From an uncultured Flavobacterium sp. (lineage in GTDB: Bacteria; Bacteroidota; Bacteroidia; Flavobacteriales; Flavobacteriaceae): a stretch of DNA of 46,516 nucleotides. Where the stretch lies: positions 1 through 46,516 of the forward strand of contig NZ_CALBSN010000162.1 in assembly GCF_937967675.1 (NCBI RefSeq), given 5' to 3'. This document shows, in pieces, positions 27,227 to 35,988 of the stretch. Made by a program: the position numbers and the translations under genes. The first letter of the stretch is position 1; every line of letters starts with the position of its first letter. The notes below the pieces were generated by a model, which was given only the letters and a program-made list of their open reading frames with translations, was not told where the DNA came from and ran no database searches.

Positions 27227-27228
27227 AT

Positions 27229-28326
27229 ATGAATTACGAATTTAAAAATTTAAAAAAGTTTAAACTATCAAATGGTAGAATGGGAATTTCATTTTTTTAC
27301 AATGAAAAACGATTTCGTTACTTTAACTCTTCTGTAATTGGCGAAAATTTTAATCCAAATACTTGTGAAGAATCATTAAAGGAAAAACAGCATGATTTAT
27401 TATATCAATCGTTTTTTATAAAATTAGAAAAAGGATGGCGACCAATTGAAGAAAAAAAGTTAAGGAAAATCAAACCAATTGACATAAAAATAATTGATGC
27501 TATTAATTTATGTTATAAAAGCAAAATGAATTTAGAATATAGCAAAAGTTATAAAAAAGACCTAACTATTTCATATAAAAGGCTTAATGATTTTATATCA
27601 AATAGAAAATACCAAAATTTATACCTCAGTGATTTTAATATCAATATTGCAAAAGATTTGATAAATTTCACTAGCAACTCAAAAAGAGTACAATTAAACT
27701 TTAAAAGAAATTATTCTGCAATGTTATCAGATATTTTTAAAGAATATAAATTTGAAAATCCTTTTCCTCTTATCAAATTAGTTAAAACAGAGGAAGTACT
27801 ACACAAGCCAATTAAAGAAATTAAGCTTGTATTTAATGAATTAGAAAAATTCAATTCAAATCTTCATTTATGTTGTCTTTTAGCTTACGGTTGTCTTTTA
27901 AGACCGCATAGAGAAATTAGAAATTTAAAATGGGATGATTTTAATATAGATTGCACTCAAATTAGTTTAGCTGGAAATAGAAATAAAGGTAAGAAAAATA
28001 GAATTGTACCTATTCCATTGTTTGTTCAAAAATATTTAATAAAGGGTAATTCAGGGGATAACATTTTTTCAAATAATGAATATCCTTTTAATGAAGATTA
28101 TTTTAAAACGCTTTGGAGTAGGTATAAGAAGATATCTAAATTACTTGAACCTGATAATACATTATATAGTTTCAGGCATACTGGAGCAATTAGTGTTTAT
28201 GAAAAAACAGGAAGCTTAAATAAGTTACAACAAGTTATGGGACATGGTAACATTAGTGTTTCTTTAACTTATTTGAGAGGTCTTGGAGTTAAACAGCTGT
28301 CAATTGAGGATATGCCAGACCTATAA
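27229..28326 (+). CDS. Tyrosine recombinase (site-specific integrase) of the element
   Basis: 365 residues from the ATG at 27229; an upstream GTG start would translate the 11-bp repeats and is disfavoured. An N-terminal SAM-like core-binding region (about 85-170) precedes the catalytic domain. Catalytic residues: R225 in CLLRPHREI, a lysine in the NKGKKNR hairpin, R316 and H317 in YSFRHTG (the first histidine of the usual HxxR is a tyrosine), H339 in VMGHGN and nucleophile Y348 in SLTYLRG. It is next to the tRNA-His repeat, which is its expected target site. Confidence 0.93.
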   Translation: MNYEFKNLKKFKLSNGRMGISFFYNEKRFRYFNSSVIGENFNPNTCEESLKEKQHDLLYQSFFIKLEKGWRPIEEKKLRKIKPIDIKIIDAINLCYKSKMNLEYSKSYKKDLTISYKRLNDFISNRKYQNLYLSDFNINIAKDLINFTSNSKRVQLNFKRNYSAMLSDIFKEYKFENPFPLIKLVKTEEVLHKPIKEIKLVFNELEKFNSNLHLCCLLAYGCLLRPHREIRNLKWDDFNIDCTQISLAGNRNKGKKNRIVPIPLFVQKYLIKGNSGDNIFSNNEYPFNEDYFKTLWSRYKKISKLLEPDNTLYSFRHTGAISVYEKTGSLNKLQQVMGHGNISVSLTYLRGLGVKQLSIEDMPDL

Positions 28327-28740
28327 AAATTTTCACATTTGATTTATCCCCCCTAAACTGTATAAAGATTGTTTATTTAGGTCTTGGGGGGTATACCAAA
28401 AAAACACCCCCAATATGCGCCCTAATTCTGGAGAACCATACAGCTATTCGTATAAATTTAACGATATATATGTTGCACATTTATTTTAATAAACTTGATA
28501 ATAAATATTTCTTGTAATATAATGATTTTTTACTATCATTGATGAAGTAATACAAATGATAATATTTAATGAAGTGTGTAAATTTCACTATATATACTTA
28601 GTGTAAGACTTTTATTTTTTTTTAAGTATTAAAAAAAGATTAAATACTGTTAGCTTTAATGGTACATAGATTCTTCCGAATAAACTTGTATAATTCATTT
28701 ATTATGTTTACTTCTGTAGCTGAAAAATAAAATCTAGTTT
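28327..28740. other. 414-bp non-coding region with G/C-run hairpins
   Basis: No credible ORF. In very AT-rich sequence there are isolated runs of C6 (28348-28353), G6 (28386-28391) and C5 (28407-28411). The G6 run can pair upstream (with help from CCTAAA at 28352-28357 and TTTAGG at 28376-28381) or downstream (TTGGGGG with CCCCCAA), giving mutually exclusive hairpins. There is no T run after either. The rest is AT-rich spacer with nothing recognisable; it must hold the promoter of the next gene. Confidence 0.5.
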
Positions 28741-29928
28741 ATGGAAATTTTTAGCTCAATTTTTTCTTTTTTTAAAAAGAAAGAAAAATATCCTTATGCA
28801 CCACTTGTAATTGAAAAAGTTATTTTACCAGCTTTTTTTGATGACAGGAAAATTGATAATGTAAGACGTATTGATGTCGATGAAACAAATCTTAAAGATT
28901 ATGAACTATTCAATTTCGGAGAAAATTTCGTATTGTATTTTGAAAATGAAATTTCAGCAGATTCAGATAACTATATAAGACAAAACTATACAGATTTAAG
29001 AGAACAGTTCTATAATAAAGGTAGAGATTTTTTTTATCTGCCAATTTTATTAGAAAACATTGATTTTGAAATTTTACCAGCTTTAAAATCCACATTTCCC
29101 TTTTTATCTGACAACTTCAATAATCTAATTATAGATGAATTAAAAACTACTAGATTTGATTATGATTCTATTTTATTAGATTTTATACATTTCATTGCTT
29201 ATAAAGGGGATATTTCAAAGGGTTGTATAAGCTCTAATAATGGTTATACAATTGTTGAGCGAAAAAATGGAGAATCAATTGAAAAGTTTTTTGATGGTTA
29301 TATTGAAAATTTAAACACTAATGATTCATACAGCGGAGTACGATTTTACAGCTTAAAGAAAGATTCTGAAGAAGATGATAATATAAAAAGACAAACTGTA
29401 GAAAGTTTAAGTTTCATAAATAATGAAATTGAAAGATTAAGAAAATCGGGGCAATTGGCAATATTAGCACCAAAAATATATGATTTTTTGAAGAAAAATA
29501 TTGAAGGGGTAATTTACAATAATATTCATCCAATGATTATTTCAGAGGATTACAAAATACTAATTCCTGAATGTAATAACTTGGAAATAAAACTAAGTCA
29601 TCTAACAAAGGCTATTTATTTATTGTTTTTAAACAGTTCTGAACCAATCAACTTGAAAGAGTTATACTTATATAAAGACAGCTTGTTTAAAATTTATAAA
29701 AACATTTCCAATCAAAATTCATTAGATAAGATAAGAGAAACAATTGATGAATTAGTAAAAGAAAATAACGAAGAAATTTATGTTCATATAGCTAGAATTA
29801 AAAAAGCCTTTTTAGTTCATTTTTCAGAATTTATTGCTTTTAAATACTACATCACAGGTGAAAAAGGAAAGCCTAAGCAGATACTTTTAGAAAAAGAAAT
29901 GATAATTTTTGAATGTCCAGAGTTATAA
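28741..29928 (+). CDS. Unknown 395-residue cytoplasmic protein
   Basis: No signal peptide or membrane helix. The start is the ATG at 28741 (MEIFSSIFSFFKKK). The C-terminal 110 residues (about 285-395: LTKAIYLLFLNSSEPINLKEL, VHIARIKKAFLVHF, YYITGEKGKPKQI) resemble a C-terminal module I have seen in unnamed Bacteroidetes proteins, where it looks like a small helical domain followed by a beta hairpin; I cannot name a function. The central part is acidic, with many Asn and Glu. It stands alone between the integrase and the convergent XRE gene. Confidence 0.75.
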   Translation: MEIFSSIFSFFKKKEKYPYAPLVIEKVILPAFFDDRKIDNVRRIDVDETNLKDYELFNFGENFVLYFENEISADSDNYIRQNYTDLREQFYNKGRDFFYLPILLENIDFEILPALKSTFPFLSDNFNNLIIDELKTTRFDYDSILLDFIHFIAYKGDISKGCISSNNGYTIVERKNGESIEKFFDGYIENLNTNDSYSGVRFYSLKKDSEEDDNIKRQTVESLSFINNEIERLRKSGQLAILAPKIYDFLKKNIEGVIYNNIHPMIISEDYKILIPECNNLEIKLSHLTKAIYLLFLNSSEPINLKELYLYKDSLFKIYKNISNQNSLDKIRETIDELVKENNEEIYVHIARIKKAFLVHFSEFIAFKYYITGEKGKPKQILLEKEMIIFECPEL

Positions 29929-29985
29929 CTTGCAAGGTTGCAAAACTTAAAAACAAATAAGTATTAGCAATATTTTTGTAAAAAA

Positions 29986-30228
29986 TTATTTAGTTTTAGT
30001 AATAATATTGAGAAGGTCTTTTGGCTCAATTTCAAGTGCATTAGCAATTTTGACTAGGGTTTTCACTGTAGTATTAATTTCAGCACGTTCAATTCGACCT
30101 AACTGAACTTTTGATAAATTACAATAATTAGCAAGTTCTTGCTGAGAAAGACTATTTTTCTCTCTCAACTGTCTGATATGAATGCCTAGTTCTTCTAGAA
30201 ATTGAGTTTCAGAAATTTCCATACTCAA
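29986..30228 (-). CDS. XRE family HTH transcription regulator
   Basis: 80 residues, a single Cro/C1-type HTH (about 12-70): IRQLREKNSLSQQELANYCNLSKVQLGRIERAEINTTVKTLVKIANAL. No sensor domain. It is divergent from the cargo lipoprotein gene, with an imperfect palindrome in the 86-bp gap that overlaps the lipoprotein promoter. It is the best candidate for controlling the cargo genes or the element's state. Confidence 0.92.
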   Translation of the reverse strand: MSMEISETQFLEELGIHIRQLREKNSLSQQELANYCNLSKVQLGRIERAEINTTVKTLVKIANALEIEPKDLLNIITKTK

Positions 30229-30253
30229 AATTGTAAATAATAAATTTCAAAAT

Positions 30254-30287
30254 GGATTCATATATGATACCATTTTTTTTATATTTG
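30254..30287 (+). promoter_or_regulatory. Cargo promoter with candidate XRE operator
   Basis: TATATTTG -7 box at 30280-30287, 28 bp before the first cargo ATG. Just upstream, GG-N2-TCATATATGA-N2-CC (30254-30271) is an imperfect palindrome, 7 of 9 pairs matching, lying over the -33 region. Position and symmetry suggest an operator for the divergent XRE protein. Confidence 0.6.
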
Positions 30288-30314
30288 TAAAAAACTAACT
30301 TTAACATAAATAAA

Positions 30315-30725
30315 ATGAAAAAAAATATTTTAACTTTATTTGCATTTACATTAGTGGGTTGTTCTTCTGAATCTGATAATGTCTCTTCCAACAGTATTAT
30401 ATCTCCACCAGCATGGATTCAAGGTGTATGGTTGCAGGATAACGGTAACGGAGGGGTTGCAAATAATGGTTATCAATTTACAACTGATGATTTTATTTTG
30501 AAAGGTCTTGTAGATTATTCATTTAAAAATCAAATTAACACCAATTTATCAGTGGGTGCAAATTCAACTGTTACAGAAACTAAAACCGACAACAATTATA
30601 ATGTAAGTATAACTTTATCAACAGCTACTTCTAATTATAATTTTATAAAAATATCTTCAACAAAAATAGAATGGGTTAATGACCCAATGGGAGATTTAGT
30701 TGAGACTTTTTATATTAAACAGTAG
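30315..30725 (+). CDS. Small lipoprotein, first gene of the cargo cluster
   Basis: 136 residues with a lipobox (LVGC, cysteine about 16) followed by SSESDN. The mature part begins PPAWIQGVWLQDNGN and reads as alternating beta strands, consistent with a small beta-barrel or lipocalin-like lipoprotein (WIQGxW-type starts occur in such families). No specific family recognised. Preceded by a TATATTTG promoter; the next gene follows after 5 bp. Confidence 0.8.
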   Translation: MKKNILTLFAFTLVGCSSESDNVSSNSIISPPAWIQGVWLQDNGNGGVANNGYQFTTDDFILKGLVDYSFKNQINTNLSVGANSTVTETKTDNNYNVSITLSTATSNYNFIKISSTKIEWVNDPMGDLVETFYIKQ

Positions 30726-30730
30726 AAATT

Positions 30731-30904
30731 ATGAACTTTATATTAATTATTATTGGCTGGTTTATTGGTGGATTTATTATAAACTACCTTTTTTACAATG
30801 AAGTACCTGATTACCTTGTGGGGAAATCACAAACTGCAAAAGCATTACATATTATATTAAACATAGTTACTGTCATTGCTTTATTATTAAATATTTTTTC
30901 ATAG
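30731..30904 (+). CDS. Small two-helix membrane protein (57 residues)
   Basis: ATG at 30731, stop at 30904, 57 codons. Two hydrophobic segments (about 2-20, FILIIIGWFIGGFIINYL, and 38-56, ALHIILNIVTVIALLLNIF) flank a short polar loop. It lies 5 bp after the lipoprotein gene and 9 bp before the TPR gene, so it is probably translated as part of the operon. Function unknown. Confidence 0.65.
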   Translation: MNFILIIIGWFIGGFIINYLFYNEVPDYLVGKSQTAKALHIILNIVTVIALLLNIFS

Positions 30905-30913
30905 CCAAATCAC

Positions 30914-31324
30914 ATGAAATTATTACTTCTAACATTTTTGTCTTTTTTTTCATTACAAATGCTTTTTTCTCAAAACATTACGATTGCCGAAAATCACAAT
31001 GATAAAGCAATAGATGAACTCATGCTCGGAAACAATAAGACAGCACTCTATGAAATAAATCAAGCTTTAAAAATAAATCCTAAAAATGCTAATTATTACT
31101 ATATTAGAGGCATGATTCTTCAAAAAATGAATGATTTAAACAAAGCGCTAATTGATTATAAAAAAACACTATCTTTAAATTCAAAACATATTGATGCGAC
31201 AATCAAATGTGCAATTGTTTATGCAAAACTTAACGATAAAACAAAATCTTGTGAATATTTCAAAAAAGCATGTGATTTAGGAGATTCTAAAGCGTGTGAA
31301 GGTTACTATAAATTTTGTAACTGA
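30914..31324 (+). CDS. Secreted TPR-repeat protein
   Basis: 136 residues with a signal peptide (about 1-20, ending LFSQ). The mature part is three TPR-like repeats: AIDELMLGNNKTALYEINQALKINP, ANYYYIRGMILQKMNDLNKALIDYKKTLSLN and a last repeat ending in the Sel1-like CEYFKKACDLGDSKACEGY with several cysteines. Expected to be a periplasmic protein-protein interaction module. Its partners are probably other cargo proteins, but nothing in the sequence says which. Confidence 0.85.
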   Translation: MKLLLLTFLSFFSLQMLFSQNITIAENHNDKAIDELMLGNNKTALYEINQALKINPKNANYYYIRGMILQKMNDLNKALIDYKKTLSLNSKHIDATIKCAIVYAKLNDKTKSCEYFKKACDLGDSKACEGYYKFCN

Positions 31325-31344
31325 AATTTTTAATTTTAACTACC

Positions 31345-32058
31345 ATGAAAACTACAAAAACTGTAAGAAGCTATAAATATTTGATAATAACAATTTTAAA
31401 TTTTATAGTCCTTTTTATAGCTAAAATTTATTATGAATATCTCGACAACTTGGATAATCCATTTGTATTTAGTGGAGATGAAAGAGAAAGTAATTTTTAT
31501 CGGGAAATTAACTCAAAGCAAGATATTTTGGCAAATATTTTAATGATTTCAGTTATATTATCATTAATAATAATCATAAAAAAAATTAAAGATTTCAAAT
31601 TAGGGATAGAAAAATTAATACTTGGGATTTGGTTTATATATCTAATCACTATGATGGTTGAATTTTTAAACTTTCAGACTGGGGATATAGCTTATCGTAT
31701 TTGCAAAACTTATTTTTTTAATTATTTACTTTTTATACCTCATTTATTCATAATATACAGAAAAACATTTATTGGAGAAATTATTGACCTTTCTAATGAA
31801 ATAATTAATAAAGAAGAAAAGAAATTTTCAAACAGTTTAGAGGACTTAAAAAAATTATTAGAACTGGGGCAGATTAGTGAACAAGAATTTAACTCTAAGA
31901 GAGAAACAATATTAAAAAAGAAAATAGAGACAGAGATAAAATTAACTGAGGAATATAAATTGCTCGAAAAAACCAAAAATACTGGATTAATAAACGAAGA
32001 TGAATTTAAGTTCAAATTTTTCAATCTAATAGAAAAAAAATACCATGAATCACTATGA
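31345..32058 (+). CDS. Four-helix membrane protein with two SHOCT-like C-terminal motifs
   Basis: 237 residues. Four transmembrane helices (about 10-28, 58-76, 87-105 and 115-133) precede a charged cytoplasmic tail. The tail holds two short helical hairpins of SHOCT type (L-x2-L-x2-L-x3-G-x-I-x3-EF): DLKKLLELGQISEQEF at about 165 and KLLEKTKNTGLINEDEF at about 205. SHOCT motifs often end membrane or mobile-element proteins and may mediate oligomerisation. The stop overlaps the next start (ATGA), indicating translational coupling. Confidence 0.78.
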   Translation: MKTTKTVRSYKYLIITILNFIVLFIAKIYYEYLDNLDNPFVFSGDERESNFYREINSKQDILANILMISVILSLIIIIKKIKDFKLGIEKLILGIWFIYLITMMVEFLNFQTGDIAYRICKTYFFNYLLFIPHLFIIYRKTFIGEIIDLSNEIINKEEKKFSNSLEDLKKLLELGQISEQEFNSKRETILKKKIETEIKLTEEYKLLEKTKNTGLINEDEFKFKFFNLIEKKYHESL

Positions 32059-32354
32059 CAAAATCAATAAAAATAATATTAGCAATTATACTTTTTTTAT
32101 GTGTATTGAACATGCCTTATGGATATTATCAATTTGTTAGACTGGCATGTGTTTTAGGGTTTTCTATATTGGCTTATAATTCATATAAGAATGATAATGA
32201 TTTTACTAATGTGATTACGTATGTTTTTTTAGTACTTGTTTTTCAGCCATTCAATACTGTAGGGTTGAACAAAATAACCTGGAATATAATAGATGTTATT
32301 GTTGGAATTGGACTACTGATGAGTTTAAAAAAGGACAACACAAAACAAAATTAA
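32055..32354 (+). CDS. Small three- to four-helix membrane protein (DUF6804-like)
   Basis: 99 residues, mostly hydrophobic. NMPYGYYQFVRLAC near the N-terminus and FQPFNTVGLNKITWNIIDVIVG later resemble the small membrane proteins I associate with DUF6804; the match is from memory and tentative. The start overlaps the upstream stop by 4 bases. No known function. Confidence 0.75.
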   Translation: MTKSIKIILAIILFLCVLNMPYGYYQFVRLACVLGFSILAYNSYKNDNDFTNVITYVFLVLVFQPFNTVGLNKITWNIIDVIVGIGLLMSLKKDNTKQN

Positions 32355-32359
32355 TTTTT

Positions 32360-32884
32360 ATGAATTTAATTAAGCATACAAAAATATTTGTCATTTTATT
32401 AACTTTTATTTCATGTAATAATAAAGGAAATGACTCATTTTCTTCAGACTCAGAATCTCAATTTGAGTCAAATGTTAATGAAAAAGTTGAAAATTCAAAA
32501 TTTGTTTATGCCGTTTTTACTGTTGAAGAACCAGAATTAATTATTAAAAAAGAAGAATATTATTCTGAAGACCCATATGATTTAAGATTAAAATATAAAG
32601 ATGTTTATGATGTAGAATTAAATAAAGTGTTTTACAAATCTGAAATTCAAGAAATATATAGGTATAATGAAGACATCAAATATAAAATTCTTGACGATTT
32701 TCAGAATGAAGTAAATAACCAATTAATATTAAAAAAATCTGTTTACAGTAATAATTTATGGATTAAATGTAAAGATGACGCACTTAGAGATTTGTTTAAA
32801 AATTATGAATTTAAGATTATTGACAGGGAAGTAAATTCATTTGATTCATATAGTGAAGCAAGTAAATCAAAAGAAACATTTTAA
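32360..32884 (+). CDS. Lipoprotein of unknown function
   Basis: 174 residues with a lipobox (FISC, cysteine about 19) followed by a Ser/Asp-rich tether. The mature domain is acidic and Lys/Tyr-rich: YAVFTVEEPEL, EEYYSEDPYDLRLKY and VYSNNLWIKC. No family recognised. It lies 5 bp after the previous gene and 9 bp before a second small lipoprotein, in the same operon. Confidence 0.78.
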   Translation: MNLIKHTKIFVILLTFISCNNKGNDSFSSDSESQFESNVNEKVENSKFVYAVFTVEEPELIIKKEEYYSEDPYDLRLKYKDVYDVELNKVFYKSEIQEIYRYNEDIKYKILDDFQNEVNNQLILKKSVYSNNLWIKCKDDALRDLFKNYEFKIIDREVNSFDSYSEASKSKETF

Positions 32885-32893
32885 TTCAAAATT

Positions 32894-33061
32894 ATGAAAA
32901 AAATATTATCATTAATAGTCTTTACATTGTTAGTTTCATGTAAAACAACAACAGAAAAATGTGTGGATAAATTAATTGAAGAAGAGGGTTATTCTTATGA
33001 AGAAGCTTGTGATGAATGTGAATATATGCGAGATTCAGAAGCTAGATATGATAGAAATTAG
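32894..33061 (+). CDS. Very small cysteine-containing lipoprotein (55 residues)
   Basis: ATG at 32894. Signal peptide with lipobox LLVSC (cysteine 16) and a 39-residue acidic mature part with three more cysteines (EKCVDK, EACDECEYM). It is followed after 1 bp by the next start. It overlaps an upstream extension of the next gene's frame, which I reject because the lipoprotein signal here is convincing. Confidence 0.7.
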   Translation: MKKILSLIVFTLLVSCKTTTEKCVDKLIEEEGYSYEEACDECEYMRDSEARYDRN

Positions 33062-33062
33062 C

Positions 33063-33452
33063 ATGATATTCTCACGACCAAAAATAAAGAAACCAACTTT
33101 TTATGAAGAATTATATTATATTAATTCTGAACAGGAATTGGTTTGTAGATTTTCTTCCTATTCTATAATTAAAAAAGAGTTTAAAAAAATTGGGGTAGAT
33201 ACAGACGGAGCTACAATTGAAGAATTAATGGCTCAAATTAGCTTGATGTTTTTGGAAGGATATACTTCTCAACTTGAAGAAGACCCTTACTATTCGCTAG
33301 GTCAATTTAAGCAAACGGAGTTCTATAAAATTCGTTATGTGCTTTTAAGCCATCTCAAAGAAGTAGGCTTTTATCTTTATGATTATAAAGAAGAAATTAT
33401 GCCTGAAAAAATTAAAGCATTTTATAAAAAAAATAAACAAGTGATTAAATGA
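33063..33452 (+). CDS. Unknown 129-residue protein
   Basis: Starts at the ATG at 33063 (MIFSRPKIKKP), 1 bp after the small lipoprotein; the open frame extends upstream to 32976 only across that gene. No signal peptide or membrane helix. Predicted alpha/beta: INSEQELVCRFSSYSIIKK, GATIEELMAQISLMFLEGY and a Lys-rich C-terminus. Not recognised. Its stop overlaps the lysozyme start by 4 bases, so the two are translationally coupled and may act together. Confidence 0.75.
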   Translation: MIFSRPKIKKPTFYEELYYINSEQELVCRFSSYSIIKKEFKKIGVDTDGATIEELMAQISLMFLEGYTSQLEEDPYYSLGQFKQTEFYKIRYVLLSHLKEVGFYLYDYKEEIMPEKIKAFYKKNKQVIK

Positions 33453-34333
33453 GATACCTGAAATATTTAAAACATTGGATAGCAATTCATCCTGTAAGAA
33501 GTTTAATATTATTATTGTTTTTAATTCTTTTTTTTACAATTTTATTTTACTTTAGAAAAGAAATTAAAAGTAAATTATCAAATTATAAATTACAATTCAA
33601 ATTAAATAGAAAGTTAAAATATTCAATTATTTTGATAGCTTTATTTTCAGCTCTAATTGTTTCATTTTTTTACTTTAAAAATAATAGAAGTAACCGAATA
33701 TTTTCTGAAAACACTTATATTTCAAAAACTAAACACCTGTTTGGAATAGATATTTCTCATCATAATGGAGAAATTAATTGGGATGAAGTAAAAAAATCAA
33801 AACATCCTATTAAGTATGTATTTATTAAAGCTACGGAGGGCAAAAAATTAATCGACAAAAGATTCCATTATAACTGGAAAAATGCTAAAGAGAAAGGTTA
33901 TTTGGTTGGAGCCTATCACTTTTATAGACCTAATGTGAGTTCTGAAATTCAATTTAACCATTTCAGCTCAACAGTTGAATTAGAAAAAGGAGATTTGTTG
34001 CCTGTTTTAGATGTTGAAAAAGAAAGTGGCTTTGGGAAAAACAATTTAATTAAAGGAATACGAAATTGGATTAATTTATGTGAGAGTAAGTATGGTGTTA
34101 AACCAATTATATATACTGGTAGAAAATTTTATGAGCTGTTTTTAAAAGATGAATTTTCAGATTGTCCTCTTTGGATAGCTTCATATTCTTCCGAGGGCAA
34201 TATAAAAGAAATAGAATGGGATTTACATCAATTTACTGAAGATGTCATTATAAAAGGTGTGCCCGAAAATGTTGATGGAAATAACTTTAAAGGAGATTTT
34301 CTCAAATTAAAAAGCGATTATTGTATTAAATAG
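33449..34333 (+). CDS. Membrane-anchored GH25 lysozyme
   Basis: 294 residues. Two transmembrane helices (about 18-35 and 58-76) place the C-terminal domain outside the cytoplasm. Residues 96-290 are a glycoside hydrolase family 25 barrel: GIDISHHNG (D101), FIKATEG, GAYHFYRP, LPVLDVEKE (D188, E190), PIIYTG and WIASY, with WDLHQFTE closing the barrel. The acidic residues used by GH25 muramidases are present, so it should cleave the MurNAc-GlcNAc bond. The start overlaps the previous stop. It is unusual cargo for a non-phage element. Confidence 0.93.
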   Translation: MRYLKYLKHWIAIHPVRSLILLLFLILFFTILFYFRKEIKSKLSNYKLQFKLNRKLKYSIILIALFSALIVSFFYFKNNRSNRIFSENTYISKTKHLFGIDISHHNGEINWDEVKKSKHPIKYVFIKATEGKKLIDKRFHYNWKNAKEKGYLVGAYHFYRPNVSSEIQFNHFSSTVELEKGDLLPVLDVEKESGFGKNNLIKGIRNWINLCESKYGVKPIIYTGRKFYELFLKDEFSDCPLWIASYSSEGNIKEIEWDLHQFTEDVIIKGVPENVDGNNFKGDFLKLKSDYCIK

Positions 34334-34340
34334 TATTTTT

Positions 34341-34820
34341 ATGGAAGGAAGACATTTTGCGGTATTAACATCAATATCTTTGTGGAGTTTGACTTATTTA
34401 ATTGCCTTCATAATTATTACAAGTAAATTATCAAAAGACAATCTGTTTTCCAAAATAGCATCTAAATTTAAAATTTATTGGACTGTTTTTTATATTTCAA
34501 TTCTCTTCCCTTTTTTAGCTGGAGTATCATATAATATTGGAGGTAGTATGGAAAAAGGTAATTCAATAGCATGGGGATGTTATATTGAAATTTTTTTTAG
34601 TGGGGCAGTATTTTTATGGTTATTATCGGGAATTGTACTTTTTCTGATAATGATTTTAGGATTTTTTAATCCAAAAAAATTAAGATTTGATAAAAGAAAA
34701 GACTTATTTTTCGCTTATATTTCAATTCAATCTTATGCATTTTTAATGATTATTATTTATATCATTTGCATAGGCTATTTTTCAGGTGAACTTAGTGGAA
34801 AAGATAGCTCATGTTTGTAA
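34341..34820 (+). CDS. Four-helix membrane protein of unknown function
   Basis: 159 residues with four predicted transmembrane helices (about 8-28, 45-65, 85-108 and 125-148). The loop between helices 2 and 3 contains NIGGSMEKGNS. Not recognised. It sits 7 bp after the lysozyme gene and 18 bp before the trypsin-like protease gene. Confidence 0.75.
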   Translation: MEGRHFAVLTSISLWSLTYLIAFIIITSKLSKDNLFSKIASKFKIYWTVFYISILFPFLAGVSYNIGGSMEKGNSIAWGCYIEIFFSGAVFLWLLSGIVLFLIMILGFFNPKKLRFDKRKDLFFAYISIQSYAFLMIIIYIICIGYFSGELSGKDSSCL

Positions 34821-34838
34821 AAATTAATTCAAATTTAA

Positions 34839-35987
34839 ATGATGAATAAAAAAATTTTTCAAGTAATATTTATTACAACACTTATATTAGGATGTAACAG
34901 TAACAGTAATTCATCGAAAAGTAATGAGATAGAACTAATAGAAAAGGATTTAGAACTAAGAGAAAAAGAATTAAATCTAAGAGAAAATGAGCTTTTATTA
35001 AATAGTCAAATTTTATCTGATGAAAAAGAATCTTTATCCTCTATTTACGATAAAGTAAAAAAGGGTGTTTATCTAATTTACACAAAAAATAACGAGGGTA
35101 TTTCTCAAGGGTCAGCTTTTATAATTGATAAAAGTGGTATTGCAATAAGTAATTATCATGTATTTAAAGATGCTTCATCTGCCATTGCAATTAATGATGA
35201 AGATGATGAATTTATGATTACAGAGATTATTGATTATGATAAAGATAAAGATTATATAATTTTTAGAATTGGAAATTCGGATAATATAAAATATCTAAAG
35301 TTAGCAACTAACACTCCTAAGATTGGTGATGAAGTTTTTACAATTGGTAACCCAAAGGGATTAACTCAAACCTTGTCTACTGGGATAGTTTCTAGCTACA
35401 GAGATGGTAATAATTTTATTCAAACTACAGCAGAAATTACACATGGTAGTAGTGGTGCGCCATTATTTAATAAATATGGGGAAGTAATTGGAATTACAAC
35501 TAGTGGAATTGGAGAAGCCAATTTAAATTTCGCCTTGAATATAAATTCAATAGGCTTAGAAAATTCATTAAATTTTACAGAAAATTCTAACAAATCATCC
35601 AACCTGTCAAAAAATGAATTAATAAAATTTATAAAAAAATATTATGAAACAATAAGTCAAGAAAATTGGGATAGGTTAAATCAGCTTTATTCAAGTAATA
35701 TAAATAGATTTTATGATAAATTTAATATAATAAGTTCTGAAGCAATTGACTTAGCAAAGGGATATAAATCAACTTTTAAAATTTTAAATACTTCATATAA
35801 AATTAGAGAGGAAACTATATTTTTTAATAGCTCATCTAAAGGTACTGAAATTAGTTTTATTTTGGATTATTCAATCCAAAGACAAGACAAATCAAAACCA
35901 AAAAACTTCACTCTGAACATTGTGATGGTATTAGATAACAAAAATCAAATAAAAAGTATTTATGAAAATATACTGGATAAAAAATAA
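34839..35987 (+). CDS. Trypsin-like serine protease lipoprotein with coiled coil
   Basis: 382 residues. A lipobox (LILGC, cysteine 19) and a short tether lead to a Glu/Leu/Arg coiled coil (about 30-56). The S1-type protease domain (about 70-245) has H107 (SNYHVF), an aspartate in DKDKDYIIFRI (D138) and the nucleophile in HGSSGAPLF (S205), preceded by TIGNPKG as in HtrA/DegP proteases. The C-terminal 130 residues (KNELIKFIKKYYETISQENWD onwards) look like an NTF2-type alpha-beta cup. No PDZ domain. It probably cleaves envelope proteins. It is followed immediately by a second coiled-coil lipoprotein. Confidence 0.9.
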   Translation: MMNKKIFQVIFITTLILGCNSNSNSSKSNEIELIEKDLELREKELNLRENELLLNSQILSDEKESLSSIYDKVKKGVYLIYTKNNEGISQGSAFIIDKSGIAISNYHVFKDASSAIAINDEDDEFMITEIIDYDKDKDYIIFRIGNSDNIKYLKLATNTPKIGDEVFTIGNPKGLTQTLSTGIVSSYRDGNNFIQTTAEITHGSSGAPLFNKYGEVIGITTSGIGEANLNFALNINSIGLENSLNFTENSNKSSNLSKNELIKFIKKYYETISQENWDRLNQLYSSNINRFYDKFNIISSEAIDLAKGYKSTFKILNTSYKIREETIFFNSSSKGTEISFILDYSIQRQDKSKPKNFTLNIVMVLDNKNQIKSIYENILDKK

Positions 35988-35988
35988 T

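Noticed and set aside
27205..27228. GTG start for the integrase giving MCHKCVTN
   Set aside because: It translates the tandem 11-bp repeats, which look like DNA sites; the ATG at 27229 follows directly.
32976..33062. N-terminal extension of the 129-residue protein
   Set aside because: Lies within a convincing small lipoprotein gene in another frame (32894-33061).
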